From CAZWZG01 sp964638245 (GTDB lineage Bacteria > Pseudomonadota > Alphaproteobacteria > Rhodobacterales > Rhodobacteraceae), in contig CAZWZG010000092.1 of assembly GCA_964638245.1 (NCBI GenBank), positions 1 to 11,962 of the forward strand: a stretch of DNA of 11,962 nt, in the 5' to 3' direction. Position 1 is the stretch's first letter; every line of letters begins with the position of its first letter. The position numbers and the translations under genes were made by a program. Shown here piece after piece: positions 1 to 6,441 of the stretch. Below the pieces are notes generated by a model. The model was not told where the DNA came from and did not search any database. It was given only the letters and a program-made list of their open reading frames with translations.

Positions 1-265
1 AGGCGTCATCTACAAGGGCAAGGTCGTGAAGATCGTCGACTTCGGTGCCTTCGTGAACTTCTTTGGCAAGCGCGACGGCCTTGTGCACGTCAGCCAGATC
101 GAAAAGCGCCGCCTGAACCATCCGTCGGATGTGCTGAAGGAAGGCCAGGAAGTCTGGGTCAAGTTGCTTGGCTTTGACGATCGCGGCAAGGTGCGTCTGG
201 CCATGAAGATGGTCGATCAGGCCACCGGCGAAGAGATCAAGGAAGAAGAAAAAGCAGAGGAATAA
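1..265 (+). CDS. pnp: Polyribonucleotide nucleotidyltransferase (PNPase), C-terminal S1 domain, 5'-truncated
   Basis: This is the last 87 codons of PNPase, the phosphorolytic 3'-to-5' exoribonuclease that takes part in mRNA turnover in the cytoplasm. The first complete codon is at position 2, and the gene enters from the left edge. The visible protein is an S1 RNA-binding domain: a GKVVKIVDFGAFVNFF strand, then GLVHVSQIEKRR, a VLKEGQEVWVKLLGFD segment and GKVRLAMK. After it comes a short, very acidic tail (EEIKEEEKAEE), as is common in alphaproteobacterial PNPases. S1 domains occur in other proteins such as RpsA and RNase E, but the single terminal domain, the HVSQI pattern and the tail fit PNPase best. 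The KH domain and both RNase PH domains lie outside the window. It stops with TAA at 263-265 and is followed by a terminator, so it ends its transcription unit. Confidence 0.93.
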   Translation, partial: GVIYKGKVVKIVDFGAFVNFFGKRDGLVHVSQIEKRRLNHPSDVLKEGQEVWVKLLGFDDRGKVRLAMKMVDQATGEEIKEEEKAEE

Positions 266-289
266 CCTCCGCTCCTTCCTAAAAATGAG

Positions 290-317
290 GCCCCGGCGGA
301 AACGTCGGGGCTTTTTT
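290..317 (+). terminator. Rho-independent terminator after pnp
   Basis: A GC-rich stem GCCCCG (290-295) pairs with CGGGGC (306-311) around a 10-base loop. A run of six T (312-317) follows directly. It lies 24 bases after the pnp stop codon and separates pnp from the secreted-protein genes. Confidence 0.85.
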
Positions 318-449
318 GTGCTTAATGATCGGGCGGTCGGCCAATCATCGCTCAAAGACTGGGTGCTGAGACGCGCTCTAGCCTGCGTCACTTGACTGTT
401 ACAGGGACGGATAATCCTAATGGTTGTATCCAGCCAATGGAGATCACCC

Positions 450-1514
450 ATGCGCAGTCTCGTCCTTGCCGCCGCGATGTGCGGTGCCTTTGCAGTTCCG
501 GCCACCGCCGCCACGTTCACCGGCTTTGTCGGGTTTTCCGACAGCTTCAATGATGAAGGCCGCATCATTGGTGGCCTGAACTTCCCGAGCTTCGGAGACC
601 GGTTTTCCGATGGGCCGGTCTGGTTCGAGCAGGTGGGCGAGCGGTTCGAGAACCGTGGTTTGACGGATATCAACCTGTCACTGGGCGGCGCCACGGCGGG
701 GCCGCAGTTCGATGATCCAACCGACCCAACCGACAATGTTGACCTTTACACGGCCTTCGATGCGCTGGCCCCTGTCCCACCGGGGTCTATCCCGCTGACG
801 AACCTTCAGGACTTCAATAGCCAGATCGATACTTACCTGGCGCTGGACGCAGATGTGGGCGACCATCCGCTTTATGCGATTTCGCTGGGCGGCAATGATG
901 TGCTTCAGCGCGGGCTTGCGCTTGGCATCCCGCAAGCCGTGGAAGCGGTTTTCTTGGGGATTACGCGTCTGATTTTCGAGGATCCAGCCGCGACGCAGAC
1001 TTTCCTGATTTCGAATTTCATCGACCCGCTGGTGACGCTGGACCTCGACCCGTCGCAGCTGCTGGAGCTGAGCCTTGCCAGTTCCTTGGTCTCGGACGTC
1101 AATGAAGTGTTGGCGCTTTCGCTGGCTGTCCTTCCGCTCCCGCCGAACGTCACGATCGAAATTTTTGACATGTTCAGCGTCTTCAACGAAATCGTCGACG
1201 AGGCGCGGCTGGCCGGGCTGACGACGGACCGGACCTGTATCGACGGCTTCGTCAACACCAGCCTTTTGCTAGGTCCGGTTCCCGTGCCCGGTTCCCCGGA
1301 ATGCTCTGAAGGCGATGCGCCGTCGACCTTCCTTTTCGGCGATCCTGTGCATCCCCTGAGCTTTGCCCATGATCGCCTTGCCGCCGCGACCATCGCTCAA
1401 TTGGACGACCGTCTGCCGCCGATCCCCTTGCCTGCCGGGCTGCCGTTGATGGCGGGCGCGCTTGGACTGCTGCTGGTTGTGCGGCGATTGAAGGCGACGG
1501 GTTTGTCCACGTAA
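450..1514 (+). CDS. Secreted SGNH/GDSL-type esterase or lipase with VPLPA-CTERM-like sorting signal
   Basis: Predicted exported hydrolase of 354 residues. Residues 1-21 form a signal peptide (MRSLVLAAAMCGAFAVPATA). Block I of the SGNH fold is FSDSFND (29-35) with candidate nucleophile Ser32; the usual Gly of GDS is Ser here. A block II-like glycine pair is in LGGATAG (Gly79/Gly80). Block III is GGND (147-150), and block V is DPVHP with Asp298 and His301 as the remaining catalytic residues. The C-terminus has IPLPAGLPLM, a hydrophobic helix and an Arg-Arg-x-Lys cluster, which is the architecture of VPLPA-CTERM (exosortase-type) surface sorting signals. An in-frame ATG at 420 is possible, but 450 has GGAG 7 bases upstream and puts the signal peptide at the very start. 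The substrate is unknown; lipid or acyl ester is a reasonable guess from block II. The Thr/Ser-containing tail after the Arg cluster is longer than usual. Confidence 0.82.
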   Translation: MRSLVLAAAMCGAFAVPATAATFTGFVGFSDSFNDEGRIIGGLNFPSFGDRFSDGPVWFEQVGERFENRGLTDINLSLGGATAGPQFDDPTDPTDNVDLYTAFDALAPVPPGSIPLTNLQDFNSQIDTYLALDADVGDHPLYAISLGGNDVLQRGLALGIPQAVEAVFLGITRLIFEDPAATQTFLISNFIDPLVTLDLDPSQLLELSLASSLVSDVNEVLALSLAVLPLPPNVTIEIFDMFSVFNEIVDEARLAGLTTDRTCIDGFVNTSLLLGPVPVPGSPECSEGDAPSTFLFGDPVHPLSFAHDRLAAATIAQLDDRLPPIPLPAGLPLMAGALGLLLVVRRLKATGLST

Positions 1515-1529
1515 CGCGATCAACGCGTT
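1513..1529 (+). terminator. Small hairpin at the end of the esterase gene, possible weak terminator
   Basis: AACGCG (1513-1518) pairs with CGCGTT (1524-1529) around a 5-base loop and overlaps the stop codon. Only three T follow, so intrinsic termination would be weak. It may simply be an mRNA 3'-end structure. Confidence 0.25.
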
Positions 1530-1679
1530 TCCACATCCAGAACGATCCCCAAGAACCGCCAGTAAACAAAGGTTTCTTTTGTCAACGATCGTCGTGCGGT
1601 CGTGAACCATGCTATTGAAAATCTTGCACAAAGTTTCATGACCTGCCTAACTGCGGCAAAGTTCGATGAAGGGGGATCC

Positions 1680-3062
1680 ATGAAATACCTAGTACCTGCC
1701 ACCGCCGCGGCTGTGGCTCTTTGCGCTCCGCTGCAGGCCGCTCAGGTGCAGCTGACGCTCGACTACGACATATCAGTGTTCGGCTTTGCGCCTAGTGACG
1801 ACTTTTCAAATGACGATGCATCGGGTTTTGCGTTCCCTGATGTCGGCAATACATTCACCGAGTACGATGCCGCCCGCACCAACACCCTTCTGCAGGACGT
1901 CTTCGGCAACAGTCAGCCCTTTGGCGGTGCGACCTTTGGGGGCGACAACAACTGGATCCAAGACGAGGCGTTCTGGGACTTTGACAGCATCCGCGCGACC
2001 TTCACGATCGATACCGACGACTTCGTCAAAGGCAACGTCGTCGGCGCGATCCCTAACGACGACATCCGCTTCTACGATTTTGATGCAACCATTCAGCTTC
2101 TGAGCGGCGGAAGCCTTAATGAGGAAATCTCGTTCAGGGGTTACAGCACGGTCGCCGCAGATGATGTGCAGGTCGGCGGCACAGACGAAGCACCTATCTT
2201 CGGCGATGTGATTGCGATTTCGGTGGATGCCAGCGAAGCTGGTGCACCAGGGCTGGCCACGCTCGACTTCTTGTTTGGTGACACCACAGGTGTGAAGCAG
2301 TTCCAAAGTCTGCCAGACGGCGGCAATGCGTTGGAGCAGGCCTTCACGCCCGGGTCAATTGGTATCGTCGAATACTCCGAAGAGATCGTGGAAGGCGATG
2401 GTCCGGCTGGGATCTACTTTATTCAAGGCGCCGTTCAGGGCTTTGACCTGATTTCATTGGACGATGTTGCGGTCACCGGTGGTTCGACAGAAGCCGCGCC
2501 GCTGGTTCCCGATGCGCCCGCCGAAGGTGAGCCTGCGTCCGAGACCTTTGGGTTCTCGGTCGATCTTGCGACGCTGCAGGAAGAATTCGAGGGCACGCCT
2601 GTGGTCTGGATCGATCCGATAGTTGCGGTAGGCTACACGTACACGATCGAGGATATGGACGGGAACGCGCTTCCTATCGCGGGTGTCATCGCGCCAAGCC
2701 TTGAATTCGTGAATGATCCAGATGGCTACTTTGTCGAGTTCACCGCTGGTGGCACGGCCTATAAGGAAGCCATCGCTCCGGGTCAGCGTATCCTGTTCGG
2801 CGATCTGATCGGGGGCGGCACCGGAACAGTAGAACAGTTCGTGCTGAGCGGGATCGATCCGTCGCTGATGCTTGATCCGACCAACCCGACGCTGTTCCGC
2901 ACCGGGATCCTTCCGGGCCGAGGTGTCCAGGGCGAAGTGCGTCTGACTCAGACGCCGATCACCGAGGACTATCCCCCGGCACCGATCCCGTTGCCGCTTC
3001 CGGCAACGATGCTGTTGGCTGGTCTTGGTGGACTGCTTCTGGTACGCCGCAAAAAGGCATGA
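1680..3062 (+). CDS. Secreted protein of unknown function with VPLPA-CTERM-like sorting signal
   Basis: A 460-residue protein I do not recognise. It begins with a signal peptide (MKYLVPATAAAVALCAPLQA) and ends with PIPLPLPATMLL, a hydrophobic stretch GLGGLLLV and the basic cluster RRKKA. This is the tripartite C-terminal signal that exosortase-type enzymes process in Rhodobacterales. The body is acidic, poor in Cys and rich in Asp, Gly, Phe and Thr, as expected of an extracellular beta-rich protein. A Pro/Ala/Glu-rich linker (VPDAPAEGEPASE, about residues 276-290) appears to separate two domains. No catalytic motif is visible. The start at 1680 is chosen over upstream in-frame codons (from 1602) because GAAGGGGG ends a few bases before it and the signal peptide starts there. 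The last bases overlap the next gene as ATGA (3059-3062), so the two are probably translated together. The protein may sit on the surface or in the extracellular matrix. Confidence 0.78.
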   Translation: MKYLVPATAAAVALCAPLQAAQVQLTLDYDISVFGFAPSDDFSNDDASGFAFPDVGNTFTEYDAARTNTLLQDVFGNSQPFGGATFGGDNNWIQDEAFWDFDSIRATFTIDTDDFVKGNVVGAIPNDDIRFYDFDATIQLLSGGSLNEEISFRGYSTVAADDVQVGGTDEAPIFGDVIAISVDASEAGAPGLATLDFLFGDTTGVKQFQSLPDGGNALEQAFTPGSIGIVEYSEEIVEGDGPAGIYFIQGAVQGFDLISLDDVAVTGGSTEAAPLVPDAPAEGEPASETFGFSVDLATLQEEFEGTPVVWIDPIVAVGYTYTIEDMDGNALPIAGVIAPSLEFVNDPDGYFVEFTAGGTAYKEAIAPGQRILFGDLIGGGTGTVEQFVLSGIDPSLMLDPTNPTLFRTGILPGRGVQGEVRLTQTPITEDYPPAPIPLPLPATMLLAGLGGLLLVRRKKA

Positions 3063-3783
3063 AGCACAGGCTTTTGAATACGAGCGCGGCGGCCTTTACC
3101 GCCGCGCTTTTTGCATCCGCTTCCTTGGGGGCTGATGCCGATGGTCGTTATGCCGCCGATGCGCCGGGCACGGTCGCCTGTAGCGTCGTGACGGCCCATG
3201 CCCCCGAAAGCGAGCCGGCGCGGATCCTGGCGGGGTTTGCAGCGGGTTACATGTCGGCGCATTCCAAGCTGATGGAGGACGTGTTCGACATCACGCCCTG
3301 GCAGACCCCGGAGTACGTCATGCTNNNNNNNNNNNNNNNNNNNNNNNNNNNNNNNNNNNNNNNNNNNNNNNNNNNNNNNNNNNNNNNNNNNNNNNNNNNN
3401 NNNNNNNNNNNNNNNNNNNNNNNNTGATGGAGGACGTGTTCGACATCACGCCCTGGCAGACCCCGGAGTACGTCATGCTTCAGGCCCGCCGGTTTTGTGA
3501 GGCCAACCCGACATTGCGGTTCACCAATGCGCTTGATGCCTATGTTCAGTTCCTTGAGGACGACGCCGTTGCCAGCGCACAACCGATGCGGCCTGTGACC
3601 AATAGCGGGCAAACGGTGCTGCTTTACGATGTGACCATTGCGGCCATTCAGGCGAAATTGAACGAGCTCGGGTTTCCTAGCCCCGAAGGGCTGGAAGGGC
3701 TGGCCGCGTTTCAGATCGACCGGGGTCTGAACGTCACCGGTGTGCCCGATCAGTCGACACTGGCGCTGTTGTTCGGCGGGTAG
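3059..3783 (+). CDS. Small secreted protein with peptidoglycan-binding-like domain (interrupted by an N gap)
   Basis: The ATG overlaps the stop of the previous gene (ATGA). Read literally, the frame hits TGA at 3425-3427 just after 100 N. The 55 bases before and after the gap are identical, and removing the gap plus one copy gives 570 nt, an uninterrupted protein of 189 residues (positions below use this join). Residues 1 to about 25 form a signal peptide. Residues 41-110 hold two cysteines (Cys41, Cys95) around helices with AGFAAGYMSAHS and DITPWQTPEYVMLQARRFC. The spacing and the TP...C..NP...F pattern faintly recall the HdeA-type periplasmic fold, which I treat as a weak guess. Residues 136-189 (IAAIQAKLNELGF, LAAFQIDRGL, GVPDQSTLALL) match a PG_binding_1-like repeat. 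A periplasmic or cell-wall-associated role is likely, linked by coupling to the CTERM protein upstream. No SD is needed beyond translational coupling. Confidence 0.7.
3270..3324 (+). repeat. 55-bp direct repeat, left copy at the edge of the N gap
   Basis: This block is identical base for base to 3425-3479 and ends exactly where the N run starts. It most likely represents the shared end of two contigs that were scaffolded without being merged. Confidence 0.9.
3325..3424. other. 100-base N gap (assembly gap placeholder)
   Basis: Exactly 100 N, a conventional placeholder for a gap of unknown length. The identical 55-bp flanks suggest no real sequence is missing and that the true distance is negative (an overlap). 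Confidence 0.95.
3425..3479 (+). repeat. 55-bp direct repeat, right copy at the edge of the N gap
   Basis: Identical to 3270-3324 and starting at the first base after the N run. In the literal sequence its first three bases (TGA) act as a false stop codon for the gene that starts at 3059. Confidence 0.9.
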
Positions 3784-3869
3784 TCGCCGAATAGGCCCTC
3801 AAGACCGCAACGATCTGTTTACCTTGATTTGGCGAGAGCCCTGGTTCTGCCACAAATTGGCCGGAAACG

Positions 3870-3923
3870 GGCCTTGGTTCGGTTTGACCCTTCGACGACG
3901 GGCGCGGGGGCGGAACCAAGGCC
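3870..3923 (+). promoter_or_regulatory. Inverted repeat covering the ribosome binding site of the membrane-protein gene
   Basis: GGCCTTGGTTC (3870-3880) is perfectly complementary to GAACCAAGGCC (3913-3923), with 32 bases between. The right arm contains AAGG (3918-3921), the only SD-like sequence before the ATG at 3928. In RNA the 11-bp stem would hide the SD, so it could limit translation. It could also be a DNA operator. No T-run follows, so it is not a terminator. Confidence 0.45.
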
Positions 3924-3927
3924 GGAC

Positions 3928-4536
3928 ATGGACCCCATCATTCTTCTGGATACCTTGCGGATCACGCATCTGATCGGGTTGGCGCTGGGCTTTGGCGTGG
4001 CGATGCTGGCGGACCTTTATGCCCTGCGCTCGCTCGTGGTTCCCCTGAAGGATCAGGACTTTGAAACGCTTGAGCGGATGCACCATGCGGTGACGGTCGG
4101 GTTGGTTATCCTTTCGGGCTCGGGTTTGGGGCTGTTGGCGGTGCGGACCGGGTTCGACCCGGATGCGTTTTCCCCAAAGCTGATGATGAAGCTGGCAGTG
4201 ATCCTGTTCCTGACGGCCAATGCGATCGTGATCGGGCGCGTGGCGCTACCGGTGATGGAGGCGTATGCCGAGCTGCGCTTTGGCGAGTTGCCTACGCCCG
4301 AGCGAGCGCGCCTTGCCTGCGTCGCCGGGTTGTCCTTTGCGTTCTGGATTTCGGCGCTGTCGCTTGGGGCGTTCAGCGCGATGAAGACGATGGCTGGGGA
4401 TGTGCTTTTGACGGTGATCGGAGCGATTGTGGTTCTGGCCTGCACGGGCGCCGCGGCGATGGCGGTCCTGTCGCCACGCATCGCGCGGTGGGCCGCCAGG
4501 CGTGACGATTGGGAGCCTCTTTTGGCGGCCGAATAG
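3928..4536 (+). CDS. Multi-spanning inner-membrane protein of unknown function
   Basis: A 202-residue hydrophobic protein with about five membrane segments: roughly 10-35, 52-75, 87-112, 130-153 and 158-182. Histidines lie in or near the first two segments (His14 in RITHLIG, His52-His53 in RMHHAVTVG), an arrangement seen in small haem- or copper-linked membrane families such as CopD-like or DUF2214-like proteins. That relation is only a suggestion. The frame is open back to a TTG at 3829, but the ATG at 3928 is preferred: the peptide before it is charged and low in hydrophobicity, and AAGG lies 6 bases upstream. The protein ends in a soluble tail (RRDDWEPLLAAE). An inverted repeat overlaps its SD. 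The gene stands alone between the secreted-protein cluster and ade. Confidence 0.7.
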   Translation: MDPIILLDTLRITHLIGLALGFGVAMLADLYALRSLVVPLKDQDFETLERMHHAVTVGLVILSGSGLGLLAVRTGFDPDAFSPKLMMKLAVILFLTANAIVIGRVALPVMEAYAELRFGELPTPERARLACVAGLSFAFWISALSLGAFSAMKTMAGDVLLTVIGAIVVLACTGAAAMAVLSPRIARWAARRDDWEPLLAAE

Positions 4537-4565
4537 GCAGATCGGGCCGGATCAAGGGCCCCAGA

Positions 4566-4601
4566 GCGCCTCCGGCGGGAGTATTTTTGACAAGAAGAAG
4601 G
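4566..4601 (+). repeat. Extragenic conserved element, copy A (terminator-like)
   Basis: A GC-rich hairpin CTCC-GGCG-GGAG (4570-4581) is followed by TATTTTTG and then ACAAGAAGAAGG. The 23-base block 4579-4601 matches 17 of 23 positions with the minus-strand block 11018-10996 near the other end of the window. The copy lies about 30 bases downstream of the membrane-protein stop codon. The hairpin plus T-run would suit an intrinsic terminator. Confidence 0.5.
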
Positions 4602-4644
4602 CCGGGGGGTTGCTTCGCGGGCTGGGCATGTCACGCTGTCGGGC

Positions 4645-6441
4645 ATGAGTGGATTTTCAAGCTGGCAAGGGAGTGCGGCGCGGCTGGTGGCTGTGGCGGC
4701 GGGGCGTGAAGCAGCGGATCTGGTGATCCGGGGCGCGCGTTGGGTAAATGTGCATACGCGCGAGGTGATTGACGGCACCGACATTGCGGTGGCTGCCGGG
4801 CGTTTTGCGTATGTGGGACCGGATGCGTCCCATTGCATTGGCGAGGCGACCGAGGTGGTCGAGGCGGATGGCGCCTTTGCGGTGCCGGGGCTGTGTGATG
4901 GCCATATGCATATTGAGAGCGGCATGCTGACGCCTGCCGAGTTTGCACGCGCAGTCATCCCCCATGGCACGACGACGATGTTCACCGACCCCCATGAGAT
5001 TGCCAATGTGTTGGGCCTGGAAGGCGTGCGGTTGATGCATGACGAGGCGTTGATGCAGCCGATCAACATCTGGACGCAGATGCCGTCCTGTGCGCCGTCT
5101 GCGCCGGGGCTGGAAACCACCGGGTTCGAGATTACGCCAGAGGATGTGGCAGAGGCCATGGGATGGCCCGGGATCATCGGGCTGGGGGAGATGATGAATT
5201 TCCCCGGCGTGGTGCATGGCGATCCAAAGATGCTGGCCGAGATTGCGGCAACGCAAGCCGCGGGCAAGACGGTGGGCGGGCATTATGCCTCTCCCGATCT
5301 GGGCCCCGCGTTTCACGCCTATGCCGCGGGCGGGCCAGCGGATGATCATGAGGGGACGCAAGAGGCCGATGCGATTGCGCGGGTGCGTCAGGGGATGCGG
5401 GCGATGCTGCGGCTGGGCTCGGCTTGGTATGATGTTGAAGCGCAGATCACGGCAGTGACCGAGAAGGGGATGGATCCGCGAAGCTTTATCCTGTGCACCG
5501 ATGACTGCCATTCGGGGACGCTGGTCAATGACGGGCATATGAATCGCGTTGTGCGGCATGCGATTGCCTGTGGATGCGACCCGCTTGTGGCCTTGCAGAT
5601 GGCAACGATCAATACGGCGACGCATTTCGGGCTGGAGCGGGAGTTGGGCTCGATTGCGCCGGGGCGGCGGGCGGATGTGATTTTGACGTCCGATCTGGAA
5701 ACACTGCCGATCGAAAAAGTGTACGCGCGGGGCGTTTTGGTGGCCGAAGCTGGCCAAGGCTTGGTGGACTGTCCGCATCTGGATTGGCCAGCGGCTGCGC
5801 GCAATACGGTGCATCTTGGCAAAGCATTGAGCGAGACGGATTTCGAGATCGCCGCGCCCGAAGGGGCCAATACCGTGCGGGCCAAAGTGATCGGCGTGGT
5901 CGAGAACCAGGCGCCGACAAAGGCGCTGGAGGCGGATTTGCCGGTCGTGGATGGCCGGGTCGAAGGCCAAGGCGATGTGGCGCAGATCGCGCTGGTCGAG
6001 CGGCACCAGGCGACGGGCGGAGTCGTGAACGGGTTTGTCTCCGGGTTTGGGTACACTGGGAACATGGCCATGGCATCGACCGTGGCCCATGACAGCCATC
6101 ATATGATCGTTGTGGGCACCTCGCGCGCGGATATGGCACTGGCGGCGAACCGGCTGTCGCAGGTGGGCGGCGGTATCACCGTCTTCAAGGACGGCAAGGA
6201 ATTGGCGCTGGTCGAGTTGCCGATTGCCGGGTTGATGTCCGATAGCCCGGCGACAGAGGTCGCGGTGAAGGCGGACAAGATGATCGCGGCGATGGCGGAG
6301 TGCGGCTGTACGCTCAACAACGCATATATGCAGCATTCGCTCTTGGCGCTTGTGGTGATCCCCGAGCTTCGGATAAGCGATCTGGGACTGGTCGATGTGA
6401 CCACGTTCCAATTAACAGAGCTATTCGAAAGCCAGCCATGA
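4645..6441 (+). CDS. ade: Adenine deaminase
   Basis: A 598-residue cytoplasmic metal-dependent amidohydrolase that converts adenine and water to hypoxanthine and ammonia, in purine salvage. The length is close to the usual size (about 590). An N-terminal small domain (ADLVIRGARWVNVHTREV, about 25-45) leads into the barrel. Visible metal and active-site motifs are HMHIES (His87, His89, Glu91), TDPHEIANVLG (His117), GLGEMMNFPGVV (Glu182), GGHYASPDLG (His213), DDHE (His235) and CTDDCHSG (Asp286, Asp287), all in the order expected for Ade. The C-terminal domain has GFGYTGNMAMASTVAHDSHH and GGGITVFKDGK, also typical. The ATG at 4645 gives a normal N-terminus, but no clear SD precedes it. The stop overlaps the start of amn (ATGA), so the two enzymes are probably made together. 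A long antisense frame over this gene is a codon-composition shadow. Confidence 0.95.
   Translation: MSGFSSWQGSAARLVAVAAGREAADLVIRGARWVNVHTREVIDGTDIAVAAGRFAYVGPDASHCIGEATEVVEADGAFAVPGLCDGHMHIESGMLTPAEFARAVIPHGTTTMFTDPHEIANVLGLEGVRLMHDEALMQPINIWTQMPSCAPSAPGLETTGFEITPEDVAEAMGWPGIIGLGEMMNFPGVVHGDPKMLAEIAATQAAGKTVGGHYASPDLGPAFHAYAAGGPADDHEGTQEADAIARVRQGMRAMLRLGSAWYDVEAQITAVTEKGMDPRSFILCTDDCHSGTLVNDGHMNRVVRHAIACGCDPLVALQMATINTATHFGLERELGSIAPGRRADVILTSDLETLPIEKVYARGVLVAEAGQGLVDCPHLDWPAAARNTVHLGKALSETDFEIAAPEGANTVRAKVIGVVENQAPTKALEADLPVVDGRVEGQGDVAQIALVERHQATGGVVNGFVSGFGYTGNMAMASTVAHDSHHMIVVGTSRADMALAANRLSQVGGGITVFKDGKELALVELPIAGLMSDSPATEVAVKADKMIAAMAECGCTLNNAYMQHSLLALVVIPELRISDLGLVDVTTFQLTELFESQP

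Noticed and set aside
392..415. TTGACT (392-397) and GATAAT (410-415) as a promoter for the esterase gene
   Set aside because: The spacer is only 12 bases, too short for a sigma-70 promoter, and no better -35 box fits the GATAAT.
1615..1642. TTGAAA (1615-1620) with CATGAC (1637-1642) as a promoter for the second CTERM gene
   Set aside because: The spacer of 16 is fine but the -10 matches only 3 of 6 bases, so support is too weak to call it.
3059..3427. A truncated or frameshifted pseudogene at the N gap
   Set aside because: The stop arises only from the unmerged duplicate. Collapsing the identical flanks restores one continuous frame.
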